DNA of 64,000 nucleotides from Chryseobacterium gambrini (GCF_900156825.1 NZ_FTOV01000002.1:1-64000), one strand, 5' to 3'. Counted from the stretch's first letter, positions 18,422-28,068 are shown. Notes: generated by a model not told the origin, from the sequence alone. Made by a program: numbers and translations.

Positions 18422-19663
18422 CTATTCTAAAATAGTTTTCTCAATAATTTTCACGCAATCCAGCAATTGCTCTTCTGTAATCACCAAAGGCGGAGCCAAT
18501 CGGATGATATTTCCGTGGGTAGGTTTTGCAAGCAGTCCGTTTTCTTTTAACTTCAGACAAAGATTCCATGCGGTGGAACTTTCAGGAGTGTCGTTAATTA
18601 AAATAGCATTCAGCAAACCTTTTCCTCTAACCTTTGTGATAAGGTCTGTTTTTTCAATAATTTTTTCAACTTCGGAACGGAATAATTTTCCCAGTTCTTC
18701 CGCTCTTTCAGAAAGTTTTTCTTCTTCTACAACATCTAAAGCTGCAACAGCTACTGCACACGCAATCGGATTTCCTCCGAACGTAGAGCCATGTTGTCCC
18801 GGTTTAATCACATTCATGATCTCATTATCCGCCAAAACTGCTGAAACGGGGTACATTCCTCCGGAAAGGGCTTTTCCTAAAATTAAAATATCAGGTTGTA
18901 CATCTTCGTGATGACATGCGATTAATTTTCCTGTTCTTGCAATTCCTGTCTGAACTTCATCGGCAATAAAAAGAACATTATGCTTTTTACACAATTCAGA
19001 AGCATTTTTTAAAAATCCGTCATTCGGAACATATACTCCGGCTTCACCCTGAATAGGCTCAACCAGAAATGCCGCAATATTTTCTGCTTCTCTGTTTAAA
19101 ACTTCTTCTAAAGCTTCAAGATCGTTGTAAGGAATTTTAATAAATCCGGGCGTAAACGGACCGTAATTCTGGTTCGCATCAGGATCATTGGAGAACGAAA
19201 CAATTGTTGTGGTTCTTCCGTGGAAATTATTTTCACAAACTACGATTTTTGCAGCATTTTCAGAAATTCCTTTTACTTCGTAGCTCCATTTTCTTGCTAA
19301 TTTTACCGCCGTTTCCACTGCTTCAGCACCGGAATTCATCGGTAAAACTTTATCAAAACCAAATAGGGTAGTGATCTTTTTTTCGTATTCCCCCAATTTC
19401 GAATTGTAAAAAGCTCTTGAAGTTAAAGCCAGTTTCTGAGCCTGCTCAATTAATGCTCCTACAATTTTCGGATGAGAATGACCTTGGTTCACAGCAGAAT
19501 AGGCTGAAAGAAAATCGTAGTATTTCTTTCCTTCCACATCCCAGACAAAAACACCTTCTCCTTTATCTAAAACAACCGGAAGAGGGTGGTAGTTGTGGGC
19601 TCCGTGTCGGTCTTCAAGATCAATGAAATATTGTGAGTCTTTTACTGTTTCTACTGTTGACAT
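18422..19663 (-). CDS. rocD: Ornithine--oxo-acid transaminase (413 aa)
   Basis: PLP enzyme that turns ornithine and 2-oxoglutarate into glutamate-5-semialdehyde and glutamate (arginine/ornithine breakdown, link to proline). Class III aminotransferase signs: [42 protein letters not shown], and the Schiff-base lysine K264 in ILGKALSGG. Length is typical. It is the first gene of a four-gene run whose other members are putative glycosyltransferases with gaps of 7, 3 and 11 bases, an unexpected combination. A TAAATTTG box at 19687-19680 may be the promoter. Confidence 0.95.
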   Translation of the reverse strand: MSTVETVKDSQYFIDLEDRHGAHNYHPLPVVLDKGEGVFVWDVEGKKYYDFLSAYSAVNQGHSHPKIVGALIEQAQKLALTSRAFYNSKLGEYEKKITTLFGFDKVLPMNSGAEAVETAVKLARKWSYEVKGISENAAKIVVCENNFHGRTTTIVSFSNDPDANQNYGPFTPGFIKIPYNDLEALEEVLNREAENIAAFLVEPIQGEAGVYVPNDGFLKNASELCKKHNVLFIADEVQTGIARTGKLIACHHEDVQPDILILGKALSGGMYPVSAVLADNEIMNVIKPGQHGSTFGGNPIACAVAVAALDVVEEEKLSERAEELGKLFRSEVEKIIEKTDLITKVRGKGLLNAILINDTPESSTAWNLCLKLKENGLLAKPTHGNIIRLAPPLVITEEQLLDCVKIIEKTILE

Positions 19664-19839
19664 AAATTTAGGTTTTGTACAAATTTAAACATTATAATTG
19701 ATATGAATAAACAGAAATCTTCTACTGAAAAATTTCGTGGGAAAAGTACAATTTAATGATAGAACAGAATGTTTTAGAAATTATTATTCCAATCACTTAT
19801 CAATTACAGTTTAAATATCTTTTTGTTTTGATTTTAATA

Positions 19840-19868
19840 AAAAACCGCCCCAAAAATGAGGCGGTTAA
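19840..19868 (-). terminator. Terminator of the accC operon
   Basis: Stem AACCGCC (19843-19849) with GGCGGTT (19860-19866) and a short loop, followed on the minus strand by six T. Confidence 0.85.
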
Positions 19869-19889
19869 AATATTTTTAAATAATCAATC

Positions 19890-21245
19890 TTAGTGATTAT
19901 CATATTTTCTGTCCATTACAAAATCCTCCATAAATTTTGTAGTATAGTTTCCTGAAAGGTAATCCTCATTATCCATCAGTTGTCTGTGGAAAGGAATTGT
20001 TGTTTTTACACCCTCAATGTAGAACTCCTCCAGTGCTCTTCTCATTTTTGCAATAGCTTCTTCACGCGTCTGAGCCGTTGTGATTAGTTTTGCAATCATA
20101 GAATCGTAGTTAGAAGGAATTGTATATCCTGAATAAACGTGCGTATCCACTCTTACTCCATGTCCTCCGGGAATATTTAATCCTGTGATTTTCCCCGGAG
20201 AAGGTCTGAAATCCATGTAAGGATCTTCCGCATTAATTCTGCACTCAATTGAATGCAATTTCGGATAATAATTAATTCCCGAAATCGGAGTTCCTGCAGC
20301 CAGAAGAATCTGTTCTCTGATCAGGTCATAATCGATAACCTGCTCAGTAATAGGGTGCTCTACCTGAATTCTTGTATTCATTTCCATGAAATAGAAATTT
20401 CTGTGCTTGTCTACAAGGAATTCGATAGTTCCCACCCCTTCATATCCAATAAATTCTGCAGCTTTTACAGCCGCTTCTCCCATTTTTTCACGAAGTTCGT
20501 CCGTCATGAAAGGAGAAGGAGTTTCTTCCGTAAGTTTCTGATTTCTTCTCTGAACCGAACAGTCTCTTTCAGAAAGGTGACAGGCTTTACCAAACTGGTC
20601 TCCCGCAACCTGAATTTCGATATGTCTTGGCTCTTCGATCAGTTTTTCCATGTACATTCCTCCGTTTCCGAATGCCGCTACAGCTTCCTGAATTGCAGAT
20701 TCCCAGTGGTCTTTAAGGTCTTCGGCTTTCCAAACGGCTCTCATCCCTTTTCCGCCACCTCCTGCAGTTGCTTTGATCATCACCGGATAACCAATTTCCT
20801 CAGCAGTTGTTGCAGCGATTTCATAAGACTCGATCAAACCGTCTGAACCCGGTACGCAAGGTACACCTGCCGCTTTCATGGTTGCCTTAGCGTTAGCTTT
20901 GTCTCCCATTTTTTCAATTTGCTCAGGAGTCGCACCGATGAATTTAATACCGTTTTTTTGACAGATTCTGGAGAAGTTAGCGTTTTCAGATAAGAAACCG
21001 TAACCCGGGTGAATAGCGTCTGCATTGGTAATTTCCGCAGCAGCAATAATATTAGGAATTTTTAGATAGGAATCTTTGCTCATTGCCGGACCGATACAAA
21101 CCGCTTCATCAGCAAATCTTACGTGAAGACTGTCTTTATCTGCAGTAGAATATACCGCAACGGTCTTAATTCCCATTTCTTTACAAGTACGTAAAATACG
21201 CATTGCAATTTCGCCACGATTGGCTATTAATATTTTTTTGAACAT
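19890..21245 (-). CDS. accC: Biotin carboxylase subunit of acetyl-CoA carboxylase (451 aa)
   Basis: ATP-grasp enzyme that carboxylates the biotin on AccB. Seen in order: the N-terminal [29 protein letters not shown], the glycine-rich ATP lid [42 protein letters not shown] (metal and catalytic residues) and the C-terminal INAEDP segment. Length is standard. It follows accB by 92 bases of very AT-rich sequence holding degenerate AAATTTTAAATTATAA-type repeats, and is closed by its own terminator. Confidence 0.97.
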   Translation of the reverse strand: MFKKILIANRGEIAMRILRTCKEMGIKTVAVYSTADKDSLHVRFADEAVCIGPAMSKDSYLKIPNIIAAAEITNADAIHPGYGFLSENANFSRICQKNGIKFIGATPEQIEKMGDKANAKATMKAAGVPCVPGSDGLIESYEIAATTAEEIGYPVMIKATAGGGGKGMRAVWKAEDLKDHWESAIQEAVAAFGNGGMYMEKLIEEPRHIEIQVAGDQFGKACHLSERDCSVQRRNQKLTEETPSPFMTDELREKMGEAAVKAAEFIGYEGVGTIEFLVDKHRNFYFMEMNTRIQVEHPITEQVIDYDLIREQILLAAGTPISGINYYPKLHSIECRINAEDPYMDFRPSPGKITGLNIPGGHGVRVDTHVYSGYTIPSNYDSMIAKLITTAQTREEAIAKMRRALEEFYIEGVKTTIPFHRQLMDNEDYLSGNYTTKFMEDFVMDRKYDNH

Positions 21246-21337
21246 CTCTCCGAAATTTTAAATTATAAATTTTGAATTTTAAATTATTTTAAATGAAAAG
21301 CTTCATCTAAAATTTATAATCTTTAATCTAAAATTCC

Positions 21338-21823
21338 TTAAGATGGATCTACTAAGAATAAAGGTTGATCGTATTCTACAGGAGTTGCATCGTCTACTAA
21401 AATTTTAACGATTTTTCCGCTCACCTCAGATTCGATCTGGTTGAATAACTTCATTGCCTCGATAACGCAAACTACTTTTCCGTTAGAAACCTCATCACCA
21501 ACATTTACGAACACGTCTTTGTCTGGAGATGGCTTTCTGTAGAAAGTTCCGATCATTGGAGACTTAATGGTCACGTATTTGCTGTCGTCAGAAGTAGCTT
21601 CTGTACTTGCAGCAGGTGCAGCAGCCGGAGTTGCAGCCGGTGCAGGAGCAGCAGCTACCTGTTGTGGAGCAGTGTGGTAAACCGCAGGTTGAGCGTAAGC
21701 AACTTCACTTCCAGCCAATGGAGTTTTAATAGTGATTTCGAAATCTTTAGTTTTGTACTTTACTTCAGAAACTTCTGCCTTAGATACAAACTTAATAAGA
21801 TTTTGTATGTCTTTAATGTCCAT
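21338..21823 (-). CDS. accB: Biotin carboxyl carrier protein of acetyl-CoA carboxylase (161 aa)
   Basis: Carries the biotin that shuttles CO2 between AccC and AccA/AccD. The ATG at 21823 ([10 protein letters not shown]) is chosen; the longer reading adds 22 residues that would start upstream of the promoter box. Parts: N-terminal helix (1-35), Ala/Pro-rich flexible linker (about 42-75), and the biotinyl domain with the EAMK motif (biotinyl lysine K125). It has its own likely promoter inside the rpmF terminator area. Confidence 0.96.
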   Translation of the reverse strand: MDIKDIQNLIKFVSKAEVSEVKYKTKDFEITIKTPLAGSEVAYAQPAVYHTAPQQVAAAPAPAATPAAAPAASTEATSDDSKYVTIKSPMIGTFYRKPSPDKDVFVNVGDEVSNGKVVCVIEAMKLFNQIESEVSGKIVKILVDDATPVEYDQPLFLVDPS

Positions 21824-21846
21824 AAAATTGATATTTGATTTTGTTC

Positions 21847-21879
21847 CAAAGATACCAAAAAAACATAAAAAACAACAAA
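21847..21879 (-). promoter_or_regulatory. Promoter of accB
   Basis: TTTG (21879-21876), 21 bases, then TATCTTTG (21854-21847) on the minus strand, 24 bases before the accB ATG. The TTTG is part of the T-rich tail of the terminator behind rpmF, so terminator and promoter overlap. Confidence 0.6.
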
Positions 21880-21914
21880 AAACCGCCAAATTTTATCAAA
21901 ATTGGGCGGTTTTT
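21876..21914 (-). terminator. Terminator behind rpmF
   Basis: Long stem: AACCGCC.AATTTT (from 21881) with AAAATTG.GCGGTT (to 21912), short loop, six T on the minus strand and five T on plus. Separates the pdxA-yceD-rpmF part from accB-accC. Confidence 0.8.
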
Positions 21915-21950
21915 GTATTAAAATGAGTGTTTTTCGAGGAAAATCGACTC

Positions 21951-22154
21951 TTAGTTTTCTTCAGTAGATGCTACTTCTTTTTCCAATACTACTTTACCTC
22001 TGTAGTAAAGTTTTCCTTCATGCCAGTGAGCTCTGTGGTATAGGTGAAGCTCTCCTGTTGTTGCATCTTTAGCTAATTGAGGAACTACAGCTTTGTAGTG
22101 AGTTCTTCTCTTATCTCTTCTTGTAGACGACTGTCTTCTCTTTGGATGTGCCAT
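21951..22154 (-). CDS. rpmF: 50S ribosomal protein L32 (67 aa)
   Basis: Small basic ribosomal protein. [20 protein letters not shown] is the standard L32 N-terminus; [17 protein letters not shown] is the usual C-terminal half of Bacteroidota L32. It follows the yceD gene, the usual pairing for L32, with a 59-base gap. Confidence 0.97.
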   Translation of the reverse strand: MAHPKRRQSSTRRDKRRTHYKAVVPQLAKDATTGELHLYHRAHWHEGKLYYRGKVVLEKEVASTEEN

Positions 22155-22213
22155 TTTGTAATAACTTTTTTAATTGATGAGCGATGAGATTCATCATCTC
22201 ATCATTAAACTAT

Positions 22214-22744
22214 TTAATTTTTATTCTTCAAATTTTTTAGTGCGTCCCATCTCGGGTCGCTTTCATGTTCTTCCTCCTCTTCTTCCTGAATTTCTTTCGG
22301 GCTGAACTTTTCCAGAATGGCAAGATCATCATCACTTACATTCGGGGAAATCTTTTTCATCGGAATGGAAAGTGCTACGTTTTCGTAAATCAGCTGAGCG
22401 ATATTAAACGCATGATCTGAAGTCGGGATCGTGATTACATCTTCTTCGCTGTCATCATACTCTTCCCCGAATTTTACCAAAACTTTGATCTGGTTTTCAA
22501 TAGGATGATCGAAATTTTCATTCGAAATATCACAAACCAGTTCTACCGTTCCGTTTACTTTGATCTCAAATTCTAAAAAGGTAGAATGCTTATCTAATAA
22601 GACATCCACCGCAATTTTAGGATTTGTAAATTCCTGTTCAGTGTCAAATAATTGAAAGAACTCTTTATCTATCTCAAACCTGAACTCGTGCTTGCCGGTT
22701 TTTAACCCGGAAAAGCTTACGTCATAGTTTCTTAACTTGTCCAT
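22214..22744 (-). CDS. YceD/DUF177 family protein (176 aa)
   Basis: The start is the ATG of MDKLRNYDVSFSGLKTG, five codons inside the longest reading. The family partners with rpmF across bacteria and has been tied to 23S rRNA or ribosome assembly. Seen: a conserved CDISNENFDHPI region (the family's C.R C motif is reduced to one Cys), acidic EEYDDSEEDVI, and the C-terminal FSPKEIQEEEEEEHESDPRWDAL, whose DPRWDAL is the standard family ending. Its position before rpmF supports the call. Confidence 0.88.
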   Translation of the reverse strand: MDKLRNYDVSFSGLKTGKHEFRFEIDKEFFQLFDTEQEFTNPKIAVDVLLDKHSTFLEFEIKVNGTVELVCDISNENFDHPIENQIKVLVKFGEEYDDSEEDVITIPTSDHAFNIAQLIYENVALSIPMKKISPNVSDDDLAILEKFSPKEIQEEEEEEHESDPRWDALKNLKNKN

Positions 22745-22828
22745 AAAATGAGTGTGCAAAAATATGCAATTTTTTTATAATAACAAATAAAATTTCTAAC
22801 AAATTAATTTAAAATCTTTATTAAAGAT

Positions 22829-23920
22829 TTATCCTTCAGTTTCATCCGGCAGATCTTCGTCTATTCCGTTATCTACTGCCATTTTTCTTGGCTGCAGACG
22901 ATTGCTCATCAGATCATTGTATTCCGTTCTGTTCCTGAAAATTTTAATGGCAGTGAAAATTGCTTCTGTAAAACTCTGTGGATCGGCAACATTTTTTCCG
23001 GCAATGTCATAAGCCGTTCCGTGATCGGGAGATGTTCTGATGAATGGAAGTCCTGCCGTATAATTTACGCCTTCTTCATACGCCAGAGTTTTGAAAGGAG
23101 CCAGTCCCTGATCGTGATACATGGCTAAAACAGCATCGAAGCTCTTGTATTTTCCGGGCTGGAAAAAACTGTCTGCCGGAAAAGGCCCGAAAGCCAGAAC
23201 TCCATTATCGGAAAGTTCTTTGATTGCCGGAGCAATAACTTCAATTTCTTCTTTTCCGATTACTCCGCCGTCTCCTGCGTGAGGATTTAAGCCCAGAACT
23301 GCGATTTTAGGTCGGGTAATATTAAAATCTTCAATTAAAGTCTGATTTAAAACCCGGATCTGTTTTTTAATTTTTTCCTTGGAAATATTCTCCGCAACCT
23401 GTGCAATTGGAATATGATGCGTTGAAACTGCTACCTTCAGATCTTCTGTCACTAAGAACATCAATCCTTTTTTATTGAATTTCTCTTCAAAATATCCTGT
23501 GTGACCAGCGTGTTTAAAGCCCATTTTCACCATTTCATCTTTGTTGATCGGTGCCGTAACCAAAACATCGATTTCCCCTTTCAGTAAAGCTTCGGTAGCC
23601 GCTTCCAGAGAATCGATCGCCATTTTGGTGGATTCTTCAGTAGGCGTTCCCAGTTCTACCATCGAATTTTCCTTCACCAGATTCACCATGTTCAGTTTTG
23701 CTGCCTGAGCCTGCGAAGCTTCGGTGATGTAGTTAAAATTTAAATTTAACTTAAAAATATTTTTCTGATAGGTAAATAATTTTCCCGAACCAAAAATTAC
23801 AGGTGTGAAAAAATCCGTAATGGTTTTGTCTGCAAGAGATTTCATGATGATTTCGGGACCGATGCCGTTGAAATCTCCAATTGAAATTCCTACTCGTACT
23901 TTATGGTTTTTTGGGCTCAT
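22829..23920 (-). CDS. pdxA: 4-hydroxythreonine-4-phosphate dehydrogenase (363 aa)
   Basis: NAD-dependent enzyme of the DXP-dependent pyridoxal-5-phosphate route. Seen: RVGISIGDFNGIGPEI, VTAPINKDEM, the metal histidine in HAGHTGYFEE, NPHAGDGGVIGKEE, and MYHDQGLAPFKTLAYEEGVNYTAGLP with further metal and substrate residues. Slightly longer than usual because of a polar C-terminal tail (ending EDLPDETEG). It heads the pdxA-yceD-rpmF run and is divergent from ribE over a 49-bp gap with promoters for both. Confidence 0.96.
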   Translation of the reverse strand: MSPKNHKVRVGISIGDFNGIGPEIIMKSLADKTITDFFTPVIFGSGKLFTYQKNIFKLNLNFNYITEASQAQAAKLNMVNLVKENSMVELGTPTEESTKMAIDSLEAATEALLKGEIDVLVTAPINKDEMVKMGFKHAGHTGYFEEKFNKKGLMFLVTEDLKVAVSTHHIPIAQVAENISKEKIKKQIRVLNQTLIEDFNITRPKIAVLGLNPHAGDGGVIGKEEIEVIAPAIKELSDNGVLAFGPFPADSFFQPGKYKSFDAVLAMYHDQGLAPFKTLAYEEGVNYTAGLPFIRTSPDHGTAYDIAGKNVADPQSFTEAIFTAIKIFRNRTEYNDLMSNRLQPRKMAVDNGIDEDLPDETEG

Positions 23921-23926
23921 TTTGAT

Positions 23927-23957
23927 TATCTTTGAACATTATAATTTTACAAATTTA
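23927..23957. promoter_or_regulatory. Divergent promoter boxes between pdxA and ribE
   Basis: TATCTTTG on plus (23927-23934, for ribE) and TAAATTTG on minus (23957-23950, for pdxA) lie inside the 49-bp gap, 15 bases apart. The plus box begins seven bases after the pdxA start, so its -33 region is pdxA coding sequence. -33 elements are weak for both. Confidence 0.5.
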
Positions 23958-23969
23958 GCAAAAAATAAT

Positions 23970-24554
23970 ATGTTCACAGGAATTATTGAAGCAGTTGGAG
24001 TAATTGAGAAGATCGAAGAAAACGGAAGCAATATAGATTTTACCTTAACATGCCCGTTTACCAATGAATTAAAAATTGATCAAAGCCTTGCGCATAACGG
24101 ATGTTGTCTTACGGTTGTGAAAATCGAAGGAGACCGTTATGTGGTAACCGCCATCAATGAAACTTTAGAAAAAACAAATCTTGGAAAATGGCAGGAGGGA
24201 ACCGTGGTGAATCTTGAGCGTTGCATGAAAATGGATGGGAGGCTCGACGGACATATTGTTCAGGGGCATGTTGATAAAACAGGTGAAGTGGTAAATATCG
24301 AAAATAAAGAGGGAAGTTATTTTATTACCATGAAATATGAAGATAACGGAAATTTTGTAACCGTTCCACAGGGTTCAATTACGGTGAATGGGATCAGTTT
24401 AACGGTGGCAAAAAGCGAGGATACGCAGTTTTCTGTAGCGATCATTCCGTATACATGGGAATTCACAAATATGAAATATTTAAAAATTGGAGATAAAGTT
24501 AATCTGGAATTTGATATAATTGGTAAGTATATTGCTAGGTTAATTAAAAAATAG
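23970..24554 (+). CDS. ribE: Riboflavin synthase, alpha chain (194 aa)
   Basis: Joins two 6,7-dimethyl-8-ribityllumazine molecules to give riboflavin. The start is the ATG of MFTGIIEAVG; the longer reading runs into pdxA antisense. The two lumazine-binding halves are visible, with NGCCLTV in the first and NGISLTV in the second, plus GHIVQGHVD. It is followed after 3 bases by a histidine kinase gene. Confidence 0.96.
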   Translation: MFTGIIEAVGVIEKIEENGSNIDFTLTCPFTNELKIDQSLAHNGCCLTVVKIEGDRYVVTAINETLEKTNLGKWQEGTVVNLERCMKMDGRLDGHIVQGHVDKTGEVVNIENKEGSYFITMKYEDNGNFVTVPQGSITVNGISLTVAKSEDTQFSVAIIPYTWEFTNMKYLKIGDKVNLEFDIIGKYIARLIKK

Positions 24555-24557
24555 CGG

Positions 24558-26012
24558 ATGTCAATTAATATGTATAAAGGATATAGCTTAAGGAACCGTG
24601 TGTTCTTCGGTTTCTTATTGGTTTGCCTTTTAAGTGTTGTCGCTTCTTCGCTGGTTCCATACTTTGTTTTGAAAGAAAATTACGAAAAACAGAGTGAGAT
24701 TGATATGCAGAATAAGACAGGTGCCGTAATGGGCTATCTGGATTATGCACTCAGTAGGACGCAGGTAAAAACTGATGATCTGAAAAAAGTTTTGGAAAAT
24801 AAAATTTTTGAAATTGCGGACATCAATCATCATGATATTTACATATATGATCTTAAAGGAAACTATCTTTTGTCTAACAGGGAAAATAATCTTGTTGAAC
24901 AAAAAAGTGTACCTATTAATATCATAAACAAGATTTTAGCAACCAAAGCAAGGGTTGATATCAAAGGGTATGATTCCGCCAAGGATGCAGTTCTTACGTC
25001 CTCATATTTATTGTTGAGAAATAATGATTTAGAACCTATAGGGATCGTATACATTCCGCTTTATCATGATGAAGCTGCGTATTTTGATGTCTTAAATGTT
25101 TATGTAAAGTATATTGTTCTTGTAGATGTTTTATTGATTTTATTCAGTGTGTGGTTTAGTTGGGTGATGTCCAATAACCTGGCAAAAAATATTACGAAAT
25201 TCTCGGATATGATTACGCGCATTACATTGTTTGAAAATGAAATGCGCCCGATCCGTTACTATAAAAATGACGAACTGAATGCTTTGGCAAGAGCGTATAA
25301 CAGAATGATTCTCCAGATTCAGGATCAGAAGGAAAGGCTTCGTTTTAAAGCTTCGGAAGAAGCGTGGAGAGAAATGGCAAAACAGGTTGCGCATGAGGTG
25401 AAAAATCCTTTAACACCAATGAAACTGACCATTCAGAATTTTGAAAGAAAATTTGATCCCGAAGATCCTAATATCAGAGAAAGAGTAAAGCAGATGAGCA
25501 AAACCATGGTCGATCAGATCGATTTGATTGCTACCGTAGCTTCTGCATTCTCGGAATTTGCCAAACTTCCTGAAAAAAACAATGAAATCATCAATCTGAA
25601 TACAGAGGTGGAAGATATTCTCCGTGTTTTTAATGATGACAGTATTTTCATGCATTCCAATAAAAGCAATATCATGATCAATATGGACAGGATTTATCTG
25701 TCCAGAATCATTACCAACCTTGTGACGAATGCAAGACAGGCGGAAAGCGATGAAAGAAAATTAATCATCAATGTAGATCTGGAACAGCATCAGAGACGTG
25801 TGATGATTTCCATACAGGACAATGGAATCGGAATTCCGGAAAATATTTATGAAAGGATTTTTGAACCTAATTTCACCTCTAAGAACAGCGGTATGGGACT
25901 TGGTCTTTCCATGGTAAGAAAAATGGTGGAAGATTACAAAGGAGAAATCACCGTTAAATCTGAAGTCGGAAAAGGATCAACATTTACCATCATGTTACCC
26001 ACAAATTTATAG
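24558..26012 (+). CDS. NtrY-like membrane sensor histidine kinase (484 aa)
   Basis: Parts: TM1 (about 13-35), an extracytoplasmic sensor of about 150 residues (DIYIYDLKGNYLL suggests a PAS/dCACHE-like strand), TM2 (about 185-205), HAMP, the HisKA dimer helix with H279 in VAHEVKNPLTPMKL, and HATPase_c with ITNLVTNARQAE, DNGIGIP and GMGLGLSMVRKM. The HEVKNPLTP form is typical of NtrY-type kinases. No response regulator lies nearby, so it is an orphan kinase. The gene begins 3 bases after ribE, and its TAG stop shares the G with the GTG start of the next gene. Signal sensed is unknown. Confidence 0.9.
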   Translation: MSINMYKGYSLRNRVFFGFLLVCLLSVVASSLVPYFVLKENYEKQSEIDMQNKTGAVMGYLDYALSRTQVKTDDLKKVLENKIFEIADINHHDIYIYDLKGNYLLSNRENNLVEQKSVPINIINKILATKARVDIKGYDSAKDAVLTSSYLLLRNNDLEPIGIVYIPLYHDEAAYFDVLNVYVKYIVLVDVLLILFSVWFSWVMSNNLAKNITKFSDMITRITLFENEMRPIRYYKNDELNALARAYNRMILQIQDQKERLRFKASEEAWREMAKQVAHEVKNPLTPMKLTIQNFERKFDPEDPNIRERVKQMSKTMVDQIDLIATVASAFSEFAKLPEKNNEIINLNTEVEDILRVFNDDSIFMHSNKSNIMINMDRIYLSRIITNLVTNARQAESDERKLIINVDLEQHQRRVMISIQDNGIGIPENIYERIFEPNFTSKNSGMGLGLSMVRKMVEDYKGEITVKSEVGKGSTFTIMLPTNL

Positions 26013-26707
26013 TGAAGCCTTTTACATTCAGACAATTTGAAATTCAGCAGTCTAAAAACGTCTTTCGCGTAGGAACGGACGGTGTTTTGCTGGGTGCTTT
26101 AGCTTGTGTTGATAACGCTTCTAAAGTATTGGAAGTCGGAACAGGAACCGGATTAATTTCGATGATGTTGGCGCAAAGAAATCAGGAGACACGATTTTTG
26201 GGAATAGACATCAATGAAGAAGCAGCACATCTCACCAAACTTAATTTTGAAAATTCACCTTTCGCTTTACGATTAAAGAATATTCAGCAGGACTTTAAAT
26301 ATTTCCAATCCGAAGAAAAATTTGATCTGATCGTTTCCAATCCGCCATATTTTGAAGCTTCCGGCTCTGAAAAAGATAAAATCGCAAGGCAGACCGTGGA
26401 ATTAAATTTTAGGCAGTTAATTTCAAAATCATCTTCTTTACTAACGGAAAAAGGAATATTTTCAGTCATTATCCCTGTTGAAGCCGGAAACGATTTTATT
26501 CAGATTGCGAATGAAAATCAGTTGTTTTTAGTTAAAAAAATCAATATTAAAGGCATTGAAAACTCAAAAACAAAAAGATTGATTCTTGAATTTTCCATAA
26601 GCGAAAGATTTTATGAAGAACTCGAATTTACCATAGAAAAAAGTCCGAGACAATACTCGGACCAATATCTTGAACTCACTAAAGAGTTTCATGTTTTTAG
26701 AAAATAA
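26012..26707 (+). CDS. trmN: tRNA1(Val) (adenine(37)-N6)-methyltransferase (231 aa)
   Basis: YfiC/TrmN6-type SAM-dependent methylase acting on A37 of tRNA-Val. Seen: FRVGTDGVLLGAL, SAM motif EVGTGTG (41-47), the acidic DIN after strand 2, and the amino-methylase motif NPPY (110-113). The start is GTG, overlapping the stop of the kinase gene by one base, so translation is coupled. Other small Rossmann methylases look similar, but NPPY and the N-terminal GTDGVLLG favour this call. Confidence 0.88.
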   Translation: MKPFTFRQFEIQQSKNVFRVGTDGVLLGALACVDNASKVLEVGTGTGLISMMLAQRNQETRFLGIDINEEAAHLTKLNFENSPFALRLKNIQQDFKYFQSEEKFDLIVSNPPYFEASGSEKDKIARQTVELNFRQLISKSSSLLTEKGIFSVIIPVEAGNDFIQIANENQLFLVKKINIKGIENSKTKRLILEFSISERFYEELEFTIEKSPRQYSDQYLELTKEFHVFRK

Positions 26708-26843
26708 AACCTATTTTTAACCATTGAGCTGGTTGTTAATAAGTTAAGGATGTTAAATAATCTTTATTTTGAAATCAATAATTTAAATTTAATCGATTTC
26801 TTAAAGAAACTTAACTTCTTAAATTGTTTTTAATGGTTAAATT

Positions 26844-27554
26844 TTATTCAAATAATTCTGCTGTATCAAGCACAGAAACTTTTCCGTCTTCACATCTTAT
26901 GGCTTCACCCGGAAAATTCTGGATCATATGATAATCGTGTGTTGCCATGACTACGGCAGCTCCGTTTTCAAGCGCAACCTGCTTTAGTAAAGTCATGATT
27001 TCATTGGAAGTTTCAGGATCAAGGTTTCCTGTAGGCTCATCCGCAAGAATAAGATCCGGATGATTGAGAAGCGCTCTCGCGATAGCAACACGCTGTTGTT
27101 CTCCTCCTGAAAGTTCATGCGGCATTTTGTGCTTCTTACTTTTCATGTTTACGCTGCCAAGAACTTCGTTAATGCGGTCTTCCATTTTTGTCTTATCGCT
27201 CCATCCTGTTGCTTCCAGTACGAATTTCAGGTTTTTTTCAACCGTTCTGTCAGAAAGCAATTGGAAATCCTGAAAAACAATTCCTAATTTTCTTCTCAGG
27301 TTCGGAACATCGGAAGCTCTCAGTTTGGCAAGGTCGAAACCTACCACTGCGCCGTGTCCGGAAGCCAAAGGAATATGCCCGTACAAAGTTTTCAGCAGGG
27401 AACTTTTTCCGGAACCTGTTTTCCCGATAAGATAGCAGAATCTTCCTTTTTTGATGTTCAGATTCACATCAGAAAGAACCGTGAAGTTTTTTTGGGCAAT
27501 CTTCGCGTGCTGTAAGCTGATGATATTGTCTCCGGCGATATTTGTATGTGGCAT
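26844..27554 (-). CDS. ftsE: FtsE-like ABC transporter ATP-binding protein (236 aa)
   Basis: ATPase of the FtsEX cell-division complex, which activates peptidoglycan hydrolases at the septum. Walker A GKTGSGKS (44-51), Q-loop VFQDFQLL, signature LSGGEQQRVAIARALL, Walker B LILADEPTGNLD and the H-loop histidine in MATHDYHM are all present. ftsX is not adjacent, as often in this phylum. LolD/MacB-type ATPases are close relatives; the phrase SDRTVEKNLKFVLEATGW and the short length fit FtsE best. Confidence 0.82.
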   Translation of the reverse strand: MPHTNIAGDNIISLQHAKIAQKNFTVLSDVNLNIKKGRFCYLIGKTGSGKSSLLKTLYGHIPLASGHGAVVGFDLAKLRASDVPNLRRKLGIVFQDFQLLSDRTVEKNLKFVLEATGWSDKTKMEDRINEVLGSVNMKSKKHKMPHELSGGEQQRVAIARALLNHPDLILADEPTGNLDPETSNEIMTLLKQVALENGAAVVMATHDYHMIQNFPGEAIRCEDGKVSVLDTAELFE

Positions 27555-27654
27555 AATTCAGTTTTAAAGTACTTTTTCTTAAAATTTTTTCAGATTTTAA
27601 AAATAGGAAAAAGAAGAATAAACAACCTAAATTTTGGGAAAATTTAACAACAAA

Positions 27655-27683
27655 AAATGCCTGAAAAACTACTTTTCAAGCAT
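27655..27683 (-). terminator. Terminator of rpmH
   Basis: Stem ATGC.TGAAAA (27657-27667) with TTTTCA.GCAT (27673-27683), loop of about five bases, followed by six T on the minus strand. Confidence 0.75.
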
Positions 27684-27707
27684 GATTTGTATATGATAAT
27701 AAAAAGA

Positions 27708-27866
27708 TTATCTCTTAGCGCGTGAAGCACTTACAGTTAAACTCTTTCTGCCTTTAGCTCTTCTCGCAGCCAAAACTCTTCTTCCATTTGGCGTAGACAT
27801 TCTTTCTCTGAAACCGTGTTTGTTTCTTCTTTTTCTTTCTGATGGCTGGAATGTTCTTTTACTCAT
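27708..27866 (-). CDS. rpmH: 50S ribosomal protein L34 (52 aa)
   Basis: Read directly from the minus strand: 52 residues starting [19 protein letters not shown], then [17 protein letters not shown] and a lysine/arginine-rich end. This is a standard L34, exiting the usual 44-46 residues with a short Bacteroidota C-terminal extension. It has its own strong promoter and terminator and sits alone between ftsE and a DHH phosphoesterase rather than beside rnpA. Confidence 0.96.
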   Translation of the reverse strand: MSKRTFQPSERKRRNKHGFRERMSTPNGRRVLAARRAKGRKSLTVSASRAKR

Positions 27867-27909
27867 TACTATATGTTTAAATCGTAATTATCTATTAATT
27901 TTCAGGTTG

Positions 27910-27940
27910 CAAAGATATGGAATTTTTTAAAAGTTGCAAA
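27910..27940 (-). promoter_or_regulatory. Promoter of rpmH
   Basis: TTTG (27940-27937), exactly 19 bases, then TATCTTTG (27917-27910) on the minus strand: a full match to the Bacteroidota consensus, about 44 bases before the rpmH ATG. Confidence 0.75.
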
Positions 27941-28060
27941 CTTTACAAATCTTTTTTTAAAAAAATTACACTGTTTTTTCATGCATTCTTTGTAAATGCC
28001 GATGGGATGCGTACTTTCCCGATATTCAAAAATAATGCACAATGATTTGTTTAAAAGCTC

Positions 28061-28068
28061 TATCTTTG
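28061..28068 (+). promoter_or_regulatory. -7 promoter box TATCTTTG for the DHH phosphoesterase gene
   Basis: Perfect TAnnTTTG box, 31 bases before the ATG at 28100. No good -33 TTTG at the right distance. Confidence 0.5.

Noticed and set aside
20253-20846. 197-codon antisense frame over accC
   Set aside because: Shadow of accC in the opposite frame with Ser/Phe-rich, low-information sequence; accC itself is fully supported.
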